From an uncultured Actinoplanes sp. (GTDB lineage: Bacteria > Actinomycetota > Actinomycetes > Mycobacteriales > Micromonosporaceae), in the NCBI RefSeq assembly GCF_934643405.1, contig NZ_CAKUCL010000321.1, positions 1 through 7,130 on the forward strand: DNA of 7,130 nucleotides. The letters are read 5' to 3'. Within the stretch, counting starts at the first letter, position 1, and each line of letters begins with the position of its first letter. Under the pieces are notes generated by a model, which was not told the origin of the DNA, searched no databases, and worked only from the letters and a program-made list of their open reading frames with translations. The translations under genes were made by a program, and so were the position numbers. Shown here one piece after another: positions 1 through 5,972 of the stretch.

Positions 1-997
1 GTGCCGGAGCGGGCGCGGCGGCACGGGCCGCCGCCTCGCGGGCCGCCGCGATGCGACGCCGGACGGCGTCGTCGGGCTGCGGCTGAGGCCCACCGGCCGC
101 AAACCCGTTGGCCATCTGGTGGGGCACGTCGGCCGGCCCGGCAGACGGCGAAGGCTGCGGCACCCCGGTCGGTGCTGCTGTCGCCCCGGCGGCAAAGGGA
201 GCCGTCGGGGTGCCCGGCGGCACAGAGGACGCCGCAGGCGCCGGGCCGGCGGGAAATGCGGAGAACGTCGCTGGTGAGGCTGGAGGCGTCGCGGTGGCGG
301 GCGCCCCGGGAAGGGTGGTTGGCGATCCGGAAGAGCCCGCGGGTGGCGCTGCAGGCGTTCCGCTGGCCGGGGATCCGGAGAAGGCCGCCGGTGTCCCGCT
401 GTCGTGGGGCGCGGCAAAGGTCGCGGGTTCCGCTGCCGGTGTCCCGGGGGACGGTGCGGTGAAGCCCGCGGGTGGCGCTGCCGGTGTTCCGGGCGTGGTT
501 GGTGCGGTGAAGGCCCCGACAGGCGCCGCCGGTGTCCCGCTGGCCGCTGGCGCGGTGAAGGCCGTGGGTGGTGCCGCCGGTGTCGCGGGGGTGGGCGGTG
601 TGGTGAAGGCCGCGGCGGGTGCCGGCGGTGCGGTGAAGGCCGCAGGTGGTGCTGCCGCGGCGAAGCCCGTGGGCGACCCGGAGAAGGCCGCAGGGGTCCC
701 GGCGACCGGGGCCTCGGGGAAGCCCGAGGAAGCAGGCGCGGCGGAGCCGGGCGGCGCGGCCTCACCAGGGCCGGAGAGTGGCGCCGCGGAGGGTGCCGGC
801 GTGGTGGGTGGCTGGGCGACGGCCGGGGTGCCGGCGCTGCCCAAGCCCATCGGGGGCTCCAGCGGGCCGCCCGGGACGCCGTCCGGGGACGCGTCGGTGA
901 TGCGGGGGATGTATGCCGTCTGGGCGTCGCCGTCCGGAGCCCGGTGGCGGCCCGAGCCGCCGCCGCCCGACGGCGGCGTGTTGTCCAGCGCCGGCAT
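1..997 (-). CDS. Putative class E sortase, N-terminal part only (runs off the left edge)
   Basis: The minus-strand frame starts at ATG 997-995 and stays open to base 1, giving 332 residues. The start overlaps the TAA stop of the DUF881 gene by one base (TAATG), a classic sign of translational coupling; no strong Shine-Dalgarno is seen, which fits. The visible protein is low complexity: a Gly/Ser/Arg start, TAYIPRITD at residues 27-35, a long Pro/Ala/Thr/Gly/Ser tract with about 16-residue repeats at roughly 100-230, and a charged Ala/Arg helix-like stretch (AVRRRIAAAREAAARAAA) at 311-328. No membrane segment or catalytic Cys is visible. In actinomycetes the gene after DUF881 beside crgA is often a class E sortase with a disordered cytoplasmic N-terminus before a membrane helix and the transpeptidase domain, so the name rests on context, not on the catalytic domain. 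It could be another Pro-rich membrane protein. Coding is well supported by the coupled start, the neighbour and G/C-ending codons. Confidence 0.72.
   Translation of the reverse strand, partial: MPALDNTPPSGGGGSGRHRAPDGDAQTAYIPRITDASPDGVPGGPLEPPMGLGSAGTPAVAQPPTTPAPSAAPLSGPGEAAPPGSAAPASSGFPEAPVAGTPAAFSGSPTGFAAAAPPAAFTAPPAPAAAFTTPPTPATPAAPPTAFTAPAASGTPAAPVGAFTAPTTPGTPAAPPAGFTAPSPGTPAAEPATFAAPHDSGTPAAFSGSPASGTPAAPPAGSSGSPTTLPGAPATATPPASPATFSAFPAGPAPAASSVPPGTPTAPFAAGATAAPTGVPQPSPSAGPADVPHQMANGFAAGGPQPQPDDAVRRRIAAAREAAARAAAPAPA
308..700 (-). repeat. Degenerate 16-residue (about 48-base) coding repeats, TPAAP..AFTAP type
   Basis: Inside the sortase-like frame, residues 100-230 repeat the pattern GTPAAP-x-x-AFTAP. 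Phenylalanines of the AFTAP-like cores fall at residues 121, 131, 147, 163, 179 and 194, so most are 15-16 residues apart. Clear units include TPAAPVGAFTAPTTPG (155-170) and TPAAPPAGFTAPSPG (171-185). Two further units carry TPAAFSGSP (101-109 and 202-210). On the plus strand the same DNA reads as recurring ggtgaaggcc blocks. Such tracts are prone to unit gain and loss by slippage. Confidence 0.7.
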
Positions 998-1809
998 TAC
1001 TCGGTAACCCGCGCGGATCGGAGGTCACTCGACCCGTCGTACGCCCGCACTGTCACGTTCCTCTCGACGGTTTCCGTATAACCGAGGCCGAAGTCGGCGG
1101 CCGCATCGCGGAACTGCTGGACTCCGTCCGCGGTTTCCAACGCCTGATGCATCGCTGTGGGTTCGCCGATCGCGGTGATCTTGAATGGCGGTGAGAAGAC
1201 CTGGCCGTGGAGAAGCAGCGTGTTGCCGACGCATCGTACCGCGCTCGTCGAGATGACGCGGACATCCATGATCGACATTGCCTCGGCGCCGCCCGCCCAG
1301 AGCGCGTTCACCACTGCCTGGACGTCACCCTGGTGGACGACCAGGTCGTCATTGTCCGGTGCGTTCTGGGTGCCGAACTCGCTGCGCCGCCGCGACGAGT
1401 CGTTCAGCGAGACGGTGATCCCGGGGCCGTGCAGCGCGGTGAAACCGGCCGGGGACCGCAGCGCGTCGGCGCGCTCCCGGGCCTGCTTGACCGGCTCGTC
1501 CACTTCGGCGAGCTGCGCGGTGTCCTGGTCGACCTCGTCCCGGAGCTTTCCGGCTGCCTGCTCGCGCGCGTCGAGCCGTACACGCTTGTCCTGAATGAGC
1601 TGAGCGAGCTGCGGACGCCGGTCGTCGCGCAGCGCGGTCCCGTCCGCCGTCCGCGCCGACGTGGTGAACAACAGGCCCGCGGCCAGCGCGATCAGCGGAA
1701 CCCCGACGGACCATCCGCGCGTCCGCTGGGCGCGGCGACGCGGTCGCAGACCGCCGAGCGCGCGCCGCAGCACGAGCCGCCACGAGGGCGCGCCGGTGGT
1801 GTATTCCAC
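997..1809 (-). CDS. DUF881 family membrane-anchored protein
   Basis: This encodes a 270-residue DUF881 protein of unknown biochemical role; the Mycobacterium tuberculosis relative is Rv0012, next to crgA. A basic N-terminus (residues 11-32) precedes one hydrophobic helix at about 33-52, which should place the rest outside the membrane. Residues 62-118 are charged and probably helical or coiled-coil. The DUF881 core follows: GPGITVSLNDS (128-138), DDLVVHQGDVQAVVNALWAGG (154-174, the most conserved stretch), SIMDVRVISTSAVRCVGN (179-196) and SPPFKITAIG (206-215). I chose GTG 1809 because a strong GGGGAGGA lies 7 bases upstream; the frame stays open to 1932, but that extension looks non-coding. 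It is divergent from crgA and overlaps the downstream sortase-like gene by one base, so the two are likely co-translated. A role in envelope or division biology is inferred from the neighbours. Confidence 0.93.
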   Translation of the reverse strand: MEYTTGAPSWRLVLRRALGGLRPRRRAQRTRGWSVGVPLIALAAGLLFTTSARTADGTALRDDRRPQLAQLIQDKRVRLDAREQAAGKLRDEVDQDTAQLAEVDEPVKQARERADALRSPAGFTALHGPGITVSLNDSSRRRSEFGTQNAPDNDDLVVHQGDVQAVVNALWAGGAEAMSIMDVRVISTSAVRCVGNTLLLHGQVFSPPFKITAIGEPTAMHQALETADGVQQFRDAAADFGLGYTETVERNVTVRAYDGSSDLRSARVTE

Positions 1810-1816
1810 TGAGCAG

Positions 1817-1824
1817 TCCTCCCC
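1817..1824 (-). promoter_or_regulatory. Strong ribosome binding site of the DUF881 gene
   Basis: The minus strand reads GGGGAGGA, ending 7 bases before GTG 1809. It is nearly ideal for anti-Shine-Dalgarno pairing and decides the start in favour of 1809 over the in-frame ATG at 1932. Confidence 0.85.
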
Positions 1825-1825
1825 G

Positions 1826-1844
1826 AATGCCGCGCTCCGGCATT
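1826..1844 (-). promoter_or_regulatory. Perfect hairpin directly upstream of the DUF881 ribosome binding site
   Basis: AATGCCG (1826-1832) and CGGCATT (1838-1844) form a perfect 7-base stem with a 5-base loop. In the DUF881 leader, on the minus strand, it ends one base before the GGGGAGGA site, so it could affect ribosome access or mRNA stability. Read on the plus strand, the stem runs into TTTT (1843-1846), so a weak terminator of antisense transcription is another option. The structure is seen; the role is inferred. Confidence 0.4.
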
Positions 1845-1879
1845 TTCCTCGCCCGGCGGGTGCCTGAGTGCGCGCCGCC

Positions 1880-1909
1880 TTGACTACGCTAGCTGTCGAA
1901 CAGTATTCG
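1880..1909 (+). promoter_or_regulatory. Candidate promoter of crgA
   Basis: TTGACT (1880-1885) is a good -35 match. TATTCG (1904-1909), 18 bases further on, is a modest -10 (three of six consensus bases). This would start transcription near 1916, about 70 bases before the crgA GTG. The -10 overlaps a CGAA-N5-TTCG palindrome (1897-1909). No equally good promoter for the divergent DUF881 gene was found. Confidence 0.4.
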
Positions 1910-1987
1910 CCACGGGCAGCAAAAGGGATCACCCCGAGCCGCTCAGCGGTGGGTTGTTCACCACTTGTTGCCCTTCAGGAGAGCACC

Positions 1988-2251
1988 GTGCCGAAGTCTC
2001 AGGTTCGCAAGAAGAAGGTCTACACCCCGCCGACGGACATCCGCCCGGCGGCGGCTGCGGCGTCCAAGAAACCGAGTCCGACGTGGCTGCCGATCACCGC
2101 GGTGGCACTCATCGTGATCGGCATCGCGTGGCTGGTCGTGTATTACCTGTCCTCCCAGCAGTACCCGGTGGAGGCGTGGCGGTACTGGAACCTCGCGATC
2201 GGCTTCGGCTGCATGGTGGGTTCGCTCGCCATCCTGTCCCGTTGGCGATAG
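1988..2251 (+). CDS. crgA: Cell division protein CrgA
   Basis: CrgA is a small actinobacterial membrane protein that joins the divisome and septal wall machinery. In mycobacteria it binds FtsZ, FtsQ, FtsI and CwsA; in Streptomyces it influences sporulation septation. The 87-residue product has the family's usual size and layout: a basic start PKSQVRKKKVYTPP (2-15), an Ala/Lys/Pro linker (16-31), a first membrane helix at about 33-54 ending VVYYLSS, a short loop with YPVEAWRYWN (59-68), and a second helix at about 68-85 (NLAIGFGCMVGSLAILSRW). GTG 1988 is chosen because AGGAGA lies 5 bases upstream and the family begins MPKS. The gene is divergent from the DUF881 gene, as in mycobacteria, and is followed by terminator-like hairpins, so it is probably transcribed alone. 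Confidence 0.96.
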   Translation: MPKSQVRKKKVYTPPTDIRPAAAAASKKPSPTWLPITAVALIVIGIAWLVVYYLSSQQYPVEAWRYWNLAIGFGCMVGSLAILSRWR

Positions 2252-2252
2252 C

Positions 2253-2282
2253 CGGGCGGGAAAGACCCGAATGCCCGATTTT
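2253..2282 (+). terminator. Probable rho-independent terminator after crgA (first hairpin)
   Basis: CGGGC (2253-2257) pairs with GCCCG (2273-2277), with an inner GGG (2258-2260) that can pair with CCC (2266-2268). ATTTT follows directly (2278-2282). It starts two bases after the crgA stop codon. The bulge on the 3' side makes it imperfect. Confidence 0.5.
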
Positions 2283-2318
2283 GAGCGCACTCCGCGGCCG
2301 TACGGCGGGGTGCGCTTT
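2283..2318 (+). terminator. Probable rho-independent terminator after crgA (second hairpin)
   Basis: GCGCACTCCGC (2285-2295) pairs with GCGGGGTGCGC (2305-2315), giving 11 base pairs with one T-G wobble, extended by A2284-T2316. The 9-base loop itself contains the palindrome CCGTACGG overlapping the 3' arm. A short TTT (2316-2318) follows. Together with the preceding hairpin it should separate crgA from the downstream Fe-S gene. Confidence 0.6.
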
Positions 2319-2361
2319 CGGCTGACCCGGCAACACGGGCGCCCGGTCAGATGCGGCTGCC

Positions 2362-2379
2362 TATTACTGGTGGGTAACA
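2362..2379 (+). promoter_or_regulatory. Candidate repressor operator / promoter region before the EtfD-like gene
   Basis: TTACT (2364-2368), a GGTG spacer, and GGTAA (2373-2377) form an imperfect 14-base inverted repeat with one mismatched pair. Its size and style resemble TetR-family operators. TATTAC (2362-2367) is also a four-of-six match to a -10 box, though no convincing -35 lies upstream. The site sits about 35 bases before the start codon, where a bound repressor could block initiation. No regulator gene is in the window, so its identity is unknown. Confidence 0.4.
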
Positions 2380-2398
2380 TGACGGCGGACCGCCGACC

Positions 2399-2405
2399 GA
2401 GGAGG
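2399..2405 (+). promoter_or_regulatory. Ribosome binding site of the EtfD-like gene
   Basis: GAGGAGG ends 8 bases before ATG 2414, fixing the start of the Fe-S oxidoreductase. Confidence 0.85.
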
Positions 2406-2413
2406 CACATCCC

Positions 2414-4549
2414 ATGGGCATCGCGCAGATAGTCGCCACCGTCCTGGCGGGCGTCGTCACGATCGTGGCGGTGGTGCTGGCGGTGCGGGCGGTGCTGACC
2501 ATCACCGCGGTGATCCGCCAGGGCAAACCCGACCCGGAGCGCTTCACCGGCAAGGGCAGGCGCACCAGCACCATGCTGACCGAGACGCTCGGTCACACCC
2601 GGATGCTGAAGTGGAGCGCGATCGGCGCCGCCCACTGGTTCGTGATGGTCTCCTTCATGATCCTGTTCCTGCTGGTCCTCGAGGCGTACTTCGAGGTCGT
2701 CGACCCCGAGGGCGGCCTGCCGATCATCGGTGGCTGGACGCCGTACGGCTTCGTCACCGAGTGGATCGGCATCCTGGGCCTGCTGGGCATCGTCTACCTG
2801 ATCTACCGGCGGCAGCGGGACAAGCCGGGCAGCACCAAGCGCAGCCGGTTCCTCGGCTCGACCATGTGGCAGGGCTACTTCGTCGAGGCCGTCATCATCG
2901 GGGTGCTGATCTGCGGTTTCCTGATCCGGGGATTCAAGGTCGCCAACGACACGTTCGAGTTCCCGGCCTGGGCGACGCCGCTGTCGCACGGCCTCGGCGC
3001 GATCCTGCCGAAGGCCGAGGACGGCCCGACCTGGGTCGCGCTGGTCAAGCTCATCATCTCGATGGGCTGGCTGATCACCATCGCGCTGAACCCGACCATG
3101 GGCGTGGCGTGGCACCGCTTCCTGGCGTTCTTCAACATCTTCTTCAAGCGCAGCCCGGAGAAGCCGGCCGGATCGGGTCTGGGCGCGCTGCGGCCGATGA
3201 TGAGCGACGGCAAACCTCTCGACTTCGAGGAGGCCGACCCGGAGAAGGACCAGTTCGGTGTCGCCCAGGTGGAGCAGTTCACCTGGAAGGGACTGCTCGA
3301 CTTCTCGACCTGCACCGAGTGCGGCCGTTGTCAGTCGCAGTGCCCCGCGTGGAACACGGCCAAGCCGCTGTCCCCGAAACTTCTCGTGCTGAGTCTGCGC
3401 GATCACGCGTACGCAAAAGCTCCTTATCTTCTCGCCGGCGGTGGCAAGGACCTGACCGGTGAGGAGAAGGCGACCGAGGCCCAGCTCGCGCACATGGACG
3501 TCCTCGCGCTGGCCGAGGGCAACCGCCCGCTGGTCGGCACCGCCGAGGAGCAGGGCGTGATCGACCCGGACGTGCTGTGGTCCTGCACCACGTGCGGCGC
3601 GTGCGTCGAGCAGTGCCCGGTCGACATCGAGCACGTCGACCACATCGTCGACATGCGCCGGTACCAGGTGCTGATCGAGTCGAGCTTCCCGTCCGAGGCC
3701 GGCGTCATGCTGCGCAACCTGGAGAACAAGGGCAACCCCTGGGGCGCGCCGCAGAACACCCGCGAGGACTGGACCAAGGGTCTGGACTTCGAGGTACCGC
3801 GGGTCGGCGAGAAGGAGGACTTCGAATACTTGTTCTGGGTCGGTTGCGCCGGCGCGTTCGAGGACCGGGCCAAGAAGACCACCCGGGCGGTGGCGAAACT
3901 GCTGCACGAGGCCGGCGTCGACTACGCGATCCTGGGCGAGGGCGAGACCTGCACCGGCGACCCGGCCCGCCGCATCGGCAACGAGTTCGTCTTCCAGATG
4001 CTGGCTCAGCAGAACGTCGAGACGCTGACCGAAGCGAAGGTCAAGAAGATCGTCGCGACCTGCCCGCACTGCTTCAACACCCTCGGTAACGAATACGAGC
4101 AGCTCGGCCTCGAGGTTGAGGTCGTGCACCACACCCAGCTGCTCGCGCACCTGGTCAAGGAAGGCAAGCTCACCCCGGTCCAGCCGATCGAGGGCGACGT
4201 GACCTACCACGACCCGTGCTACCTGGGCCGGCACAACCGGGTCTTCGACGCACCGCGCGAGGTGCTGGGATCCGCGGCGACGGTGATCGAGATGCCGCGC
4301 AACTCCGAACGCTCCTTCTGCTGCGGCGCCGGCGGCGCCCGCATGTGGATGGAGGAGAAGATCGGCAAGCGGATCAACGTCGAGCGCACCGAGGAGGCCC
4401 TCGCGACCGGCGCCAAGACGATCGCGGTCGGCTGCCCGTTCTGCTACACGATGATCGGCGACGGCGTCACCGGCAAGGGTGAGCAGGAGAACGTCGAGGT
4501 CGTCGACGTCGCGACGGTGCTCCTGCGGTCCCTCAAGCAGGAGGTCTGA
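2414..4549 (+). CDS. etfD: Membrane Fe-S oxidoreductase, EtfD-like (heterodisulfide reductase-related)
   Basis: The 711-residue protein combines an N-terminal membrane domain with cytoplasmic iron-sulfur domains. Hydrophobic helices lie at about 5-34, 68-92, 113-131, 155-173 and 207-226, with His61, His74, His192 and His234 as possible haem ligands, as in NarI/DsrM-like domains. Two ferredoxin-type 4Fe-4S motifs follow: Cys300, 303, 306, 310 and Cys391, 394, 397, 401, each ending CP. Two CCG (DUF224) domains come next: the first with Cys478, Cys513 and CPHC (550-553), the second with HDPCYLGR (599-606), CCGAGG (636-641) and CPFC (674-677). The closest known relative by architecture is mycobacterial Rv0338c/EtfD, proposed to take electrons from electron-transfer flavoprotein during fatty acid beta-oxidation and reduce menaquinone; that protein is longer (about 880 residues). 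No etfAB or acyl-CoA dehydrogenase genes lie in the window, so the substrate is inferred from the family; a GlpC- or lactate-type partner is less likely. It seems to be its own transcription unit, with a palindrome upstream. Confidence 0.88.
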   Translation: MGIAQIVATVLAGVVTIVAVVLAVRAVLTITAVIRQGKPDPERFTGKGRRTSTMLTETLGHTRMLKWSAIGAAHWFVMVSFMILFLLVLEAYFEVVDPEGGLPIIGGWTPYGFVTEWIGILGLLGIVYLIYRRQRDKPGSTKRSRFLGSTMWQGYFVEAVIIGVLICGFLIRGFKVANDTFEFPAWATPLSHGLGAILPKAEDGPTWVALVKLIISMGWLITIALNPTMGVAWHRFLAFFNIFFKRSPEKPAGSGLGALRPMMSDGKPLDFEEADPEKDQFGVAQVEQFTWKGLLDFSTCTECGRCQSQCPAWNTAKPLSPKLLVLSLRDHAYAKAPYLLAGGGKDLTGEEKATEAQLAHMDVLALAEGNRPLVGTAEEQGVIDPDVLWSCTTCGACVEQCPVDIEHVDHIVDMRRYQVLIESSFPSEAGVMLRNLENKGNPWGAPQNTREDWTKGLDFEVPRVGEKEDFEYLFWVGCAGAFEDRAKKTTRAVAKLLHEAGVDYAILGEGETCTGDPARRIGNEFVFQMLAQQNVETLTEAKVKKIVATCPHCFNTLGNEYEQLGLEVEVVHHTQLLAHLVKEGKLTPVQPIEGDVTYHDPCYLGRHNRVFDAPREVLGSAATVIEMPRNSERSFCCGAGGARMWMEEKIGKRINVERTEEALATGAKTIAVGCPFCYTMIGDGVTGKGEQENVEVVDVATVLLRSLKQEV

Positions 4550-4571
4550 GCAACCGCGTTCTCGCTCACTT

Positions 4572-4612
4572 TGCCGGACCCGTGTTCACTCACGTGCATG
4601 GACGTTCCGGCA
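4572..4612. repeat. Inverted repeat between the EtfD-like gene and the CNNM pair
   Basis: TGCCGGA (4572-4578) and TCCGGCA (4606-4612) are perfect 7-base complements, enclosing a smaller CGTG (4581-4584) / CACG (4591-4594) stem. There is no T-run after it. It may be a U-less terminator of the upstream gene or a structured leader of the downstream one. Its 3' arm lies 12 bases before the downstream ribosome binding site. No convincing promoter was found in this 88-base gap. Confidence 0.35.
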
Positions 4613-4624
4613 CAATGAGTCCCG

Positions 4625-4630
4625 AGGTGA
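4625..4630 (+). promoter_or_regulatory. Ribosome binding site of the first CNNM gene
   Basis: AGGTGA lies 7 bases before ATG 4638. It selects that start over the longer open frame reaching back to 4479, whose added residues (Arg/Ser-rich) are a shadow of the EtfD-like 3' end. Confidence 0.75.
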
Positions 4631-4637
4631 AGCGATC

Positions 4638-5972
4638 ATGGACGGCCTGATCCTGACCGCGGTGCTCCCGCTGGTGGCCTTCGTGCTGCTCACGGCCGGC
4701 AACGCGTTCTTCGTGGCCGCCGAGTTCGGGCTGGTCACGGTCGACCGGGCGGAGATCGACGCGCGCGCCGGAGCGGGTGATCGCCGAGCCCGTACGGTGC
4801 AGAACGCTCTGCACGAGCTGTCCTTCCAGCTGTCCGGCACGCAGCTGGGCATCACGCTGACCGCCCTGCTCACCGGTTACCTGGCCGAGCCGGCGCTCTC
4901 CAAGCTGTTCGATCCGCTGGTCGAGCCGATCGTCGGGGACGCCACCGAGGGCGTCACCCACGCCCTCGCCCTGATCGTGGCGACCCTGGTGTCGATGCTG
5001 TTCGGCGAACTGGTGCCGAAGAATGCGGCGCTGGCGCGGCCGATGCGCAGCGCGCTGGCCACCGCGCCCGCGCTGCGCCGGTTCTCCCGCACGTTCCGGT
5101 GGCTGATCGCCGGCCTGAACGGCTCGGCGAACTGGCTGGTCCGCCGGATCGGCGTCGAACCCCAGGAGGAGCTGGCCAGCGCGCGGTCCCCGGAGGAGCT
5201 GGGCCTGCTCGCCGCGATCAGCGCACGGGCCGGCGCGCTGCCCACCGAGACCGCGACGCTGATGCGCCGCACGATCCGGTTCGGCGAGAAAAGGGCGGCC
5301 AAGGCGATGACGCCGCGGGTCGACGTGGTGGGGCTCAAGACGTCGGCCAGCGTCGCCGACCTGATCTCGGTCGCCCGGCAGACCGGGCACACCCGCTTCC
5401 CGGTCTACGAGAACACGATCGACCTGGTCATCGGCGTGGTCGGCGTGCCCGACGCGCTGGGCGTGCGCCCCGACCGGCGGGGAATGACGCGGGTCGCCAC
5501 GATCGCGAAGGAGCCGGTGTACGTACCGGAGAGCCTCGGCCTGGACAAGGTGCTCGCCGCGTTGCGGGCCGCGGACGCCGACCTGGCCATCGTGGTCGAC
5601 GAGTACGGCGGCACGGACGGCGTGGTCACCGTCGAGGACCTGATCGAGGAACTGGTCGGCGAGATCACCGACGAGTACGACACCGAGGCGCCGTCGACCG
5701 TCACCGAGGAGCTGACCGCGCCCGGCGGCGAGAAGACGTTCGTGGTCGACGGCATGCTCCGCGAGGACGAGCTGATCGAGCAGACCGGCTTCCACCTGCC
5801 CGAGGGGCCGTACGAGACGCTGGCCGGCTTCCTGCTCTCCCGGCTCGGGCACATCCCCAAGGAGGGCGAGTCGGTCGAGGCGGACGGGTGGGAGTTCACC
5901 GTCATCCAGGTCGACCGGCACCGCGTCGAGCAGGTGCGCGTGGTCGCGCCGCCGGAGCCCGCCGATGACTAA
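4638..5972 (+). CDS. CNNM/CBS domain transporter-like protein (HlyC/CorC family), full length
   Basis: The 444-residue protein has the complete layout of the family formerly called hemolysins, now related to CNNM/CorC magnesium exporters. The CNNM (DUF21) membrane domain covers about 1-195, with hydrophobic segments near 5-30, 66-83, 106-126 and 138-160 and the conserved GNAFFVAAEF (21-30), GTQLGIT (67-73) and GELVPKNAAL (123-132). A CBS pair follows (about 220-341): AMTPRVDVVGL (223-233), TRFPVYE (252-258) and DEYGGTDGVVTVEDLIEEL (321-339). The C-terminal CorC_HlyC domain occupies about 355-436, including VVDGMLREDEL (369-379). ATG 4638 fits the family N-terminus. It overlaps the next, paralogous gene by 8 bases, so the two are probably co-expressed and may assemble together. 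Related proteins are linked to Mg2+ or Co2+ efflux and some to Na+; the actual ion cannot be read from sequence. The name hemolysin is historical and no toxin role is implied. Confidence 0.92.
   Translation: MDGLILTAVLPLVAFVLLTAGNAFFVAAEFGLVTVDRAEIDARAGAGDRRARTVQNALHELSFQLSGTQLGITLTALLTGYLAEPALSKLFDPLVEPIVGDATEGVTHALALIVATLVSMLFGELVPKNAALARPMRSALATAPALRRFSRTFRWLIAGLNGSANWLVRRIGVEPQEELASARSPEELGLLAAISARAGALPTETATLMRRTIRFGEKRAAKAMTPRVDVVGLKTSASVADLISVARQTGHTRFPVYENTIDLVIGVVGVPDALGVRPDRRGMTRVATIAKEPVYVPESLGLDKVLAALRAADADLAIVVDEYGGTDGVVTVEDLIEELVGEITDEYDTEAPSTVTEELTAPGGEKTFVVDGMLREDELIEQTGFHLPEGPYETLAGFLLSRLGHIPKEGESVEADGWEFTVIQVDRHRVEQVRVVAPPEPADD
5954..5957 (+). promoter_or_regulatory. Ribosome binding site of the second CNNM gene, inside the first
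   Basis: GGAG lies 7 bases before ATG 5965, within the last codons of the upstream gene. It is modest in strength, in line with translational coupling through the 8-base overlap. Confidence 0.5.

Noticed and set aside
108..1007. Plus-strand open frame of 299 codons, Gly/Ala/Val-rich with repeated AAGVPG-like units
   Set aside because: It starts at TTG with no ribosome binding site, would converge into the DUF881 gene, and its repeats are the complement of the Pro/Ala repeats in the better supported minus-strand gene.
1896..1909. LexA/SOS box candidate TCGAACAGTATTCG
   Set aside because: Actinobacterial LexA sites follow CGAAC-N4-GTTCG; here the half-sites have a 5-base gap (CGAA-N5-TTCG) and the second lacks GTTCG, so the spacing and sequence do not fit.
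1810..1932. N-terminal extension of the DUF881 frame to ATG 1932
   Set aside because: The strong GGGGAGGA before GTG 1809 and the lack of conserved features in the extra 41 residues favour the shorter protein.
1822..2275. Ten-base direct repeat CCCGAATGCC at 1822-1831 and 2266-2275 flanking crgA
   Set aside because: Each copy belongs to an unrelated hairpin, there is no transposase or target duplication, and one 10-base match over this distance can arise by chance.
1958..4234. Minus-strand open frame of 758 codons
   Set aside because: It is in exact codon register opposite the EtfD-like gene. Minus stops there would need TTA, CTA or TCA codons on the plus strand, which are rare in GC-rich genes. 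It also crosses crgA and shows no family motif.
4479..4637. N-terminal extension of the first CNNM gene into the EtfD-like gene
   Set aside because: The extra 53 residues are Arg/Ser-rich out-of-frame readings. ATG 4638 has a ribosome binding site and gives the normal hydrophobic family start.
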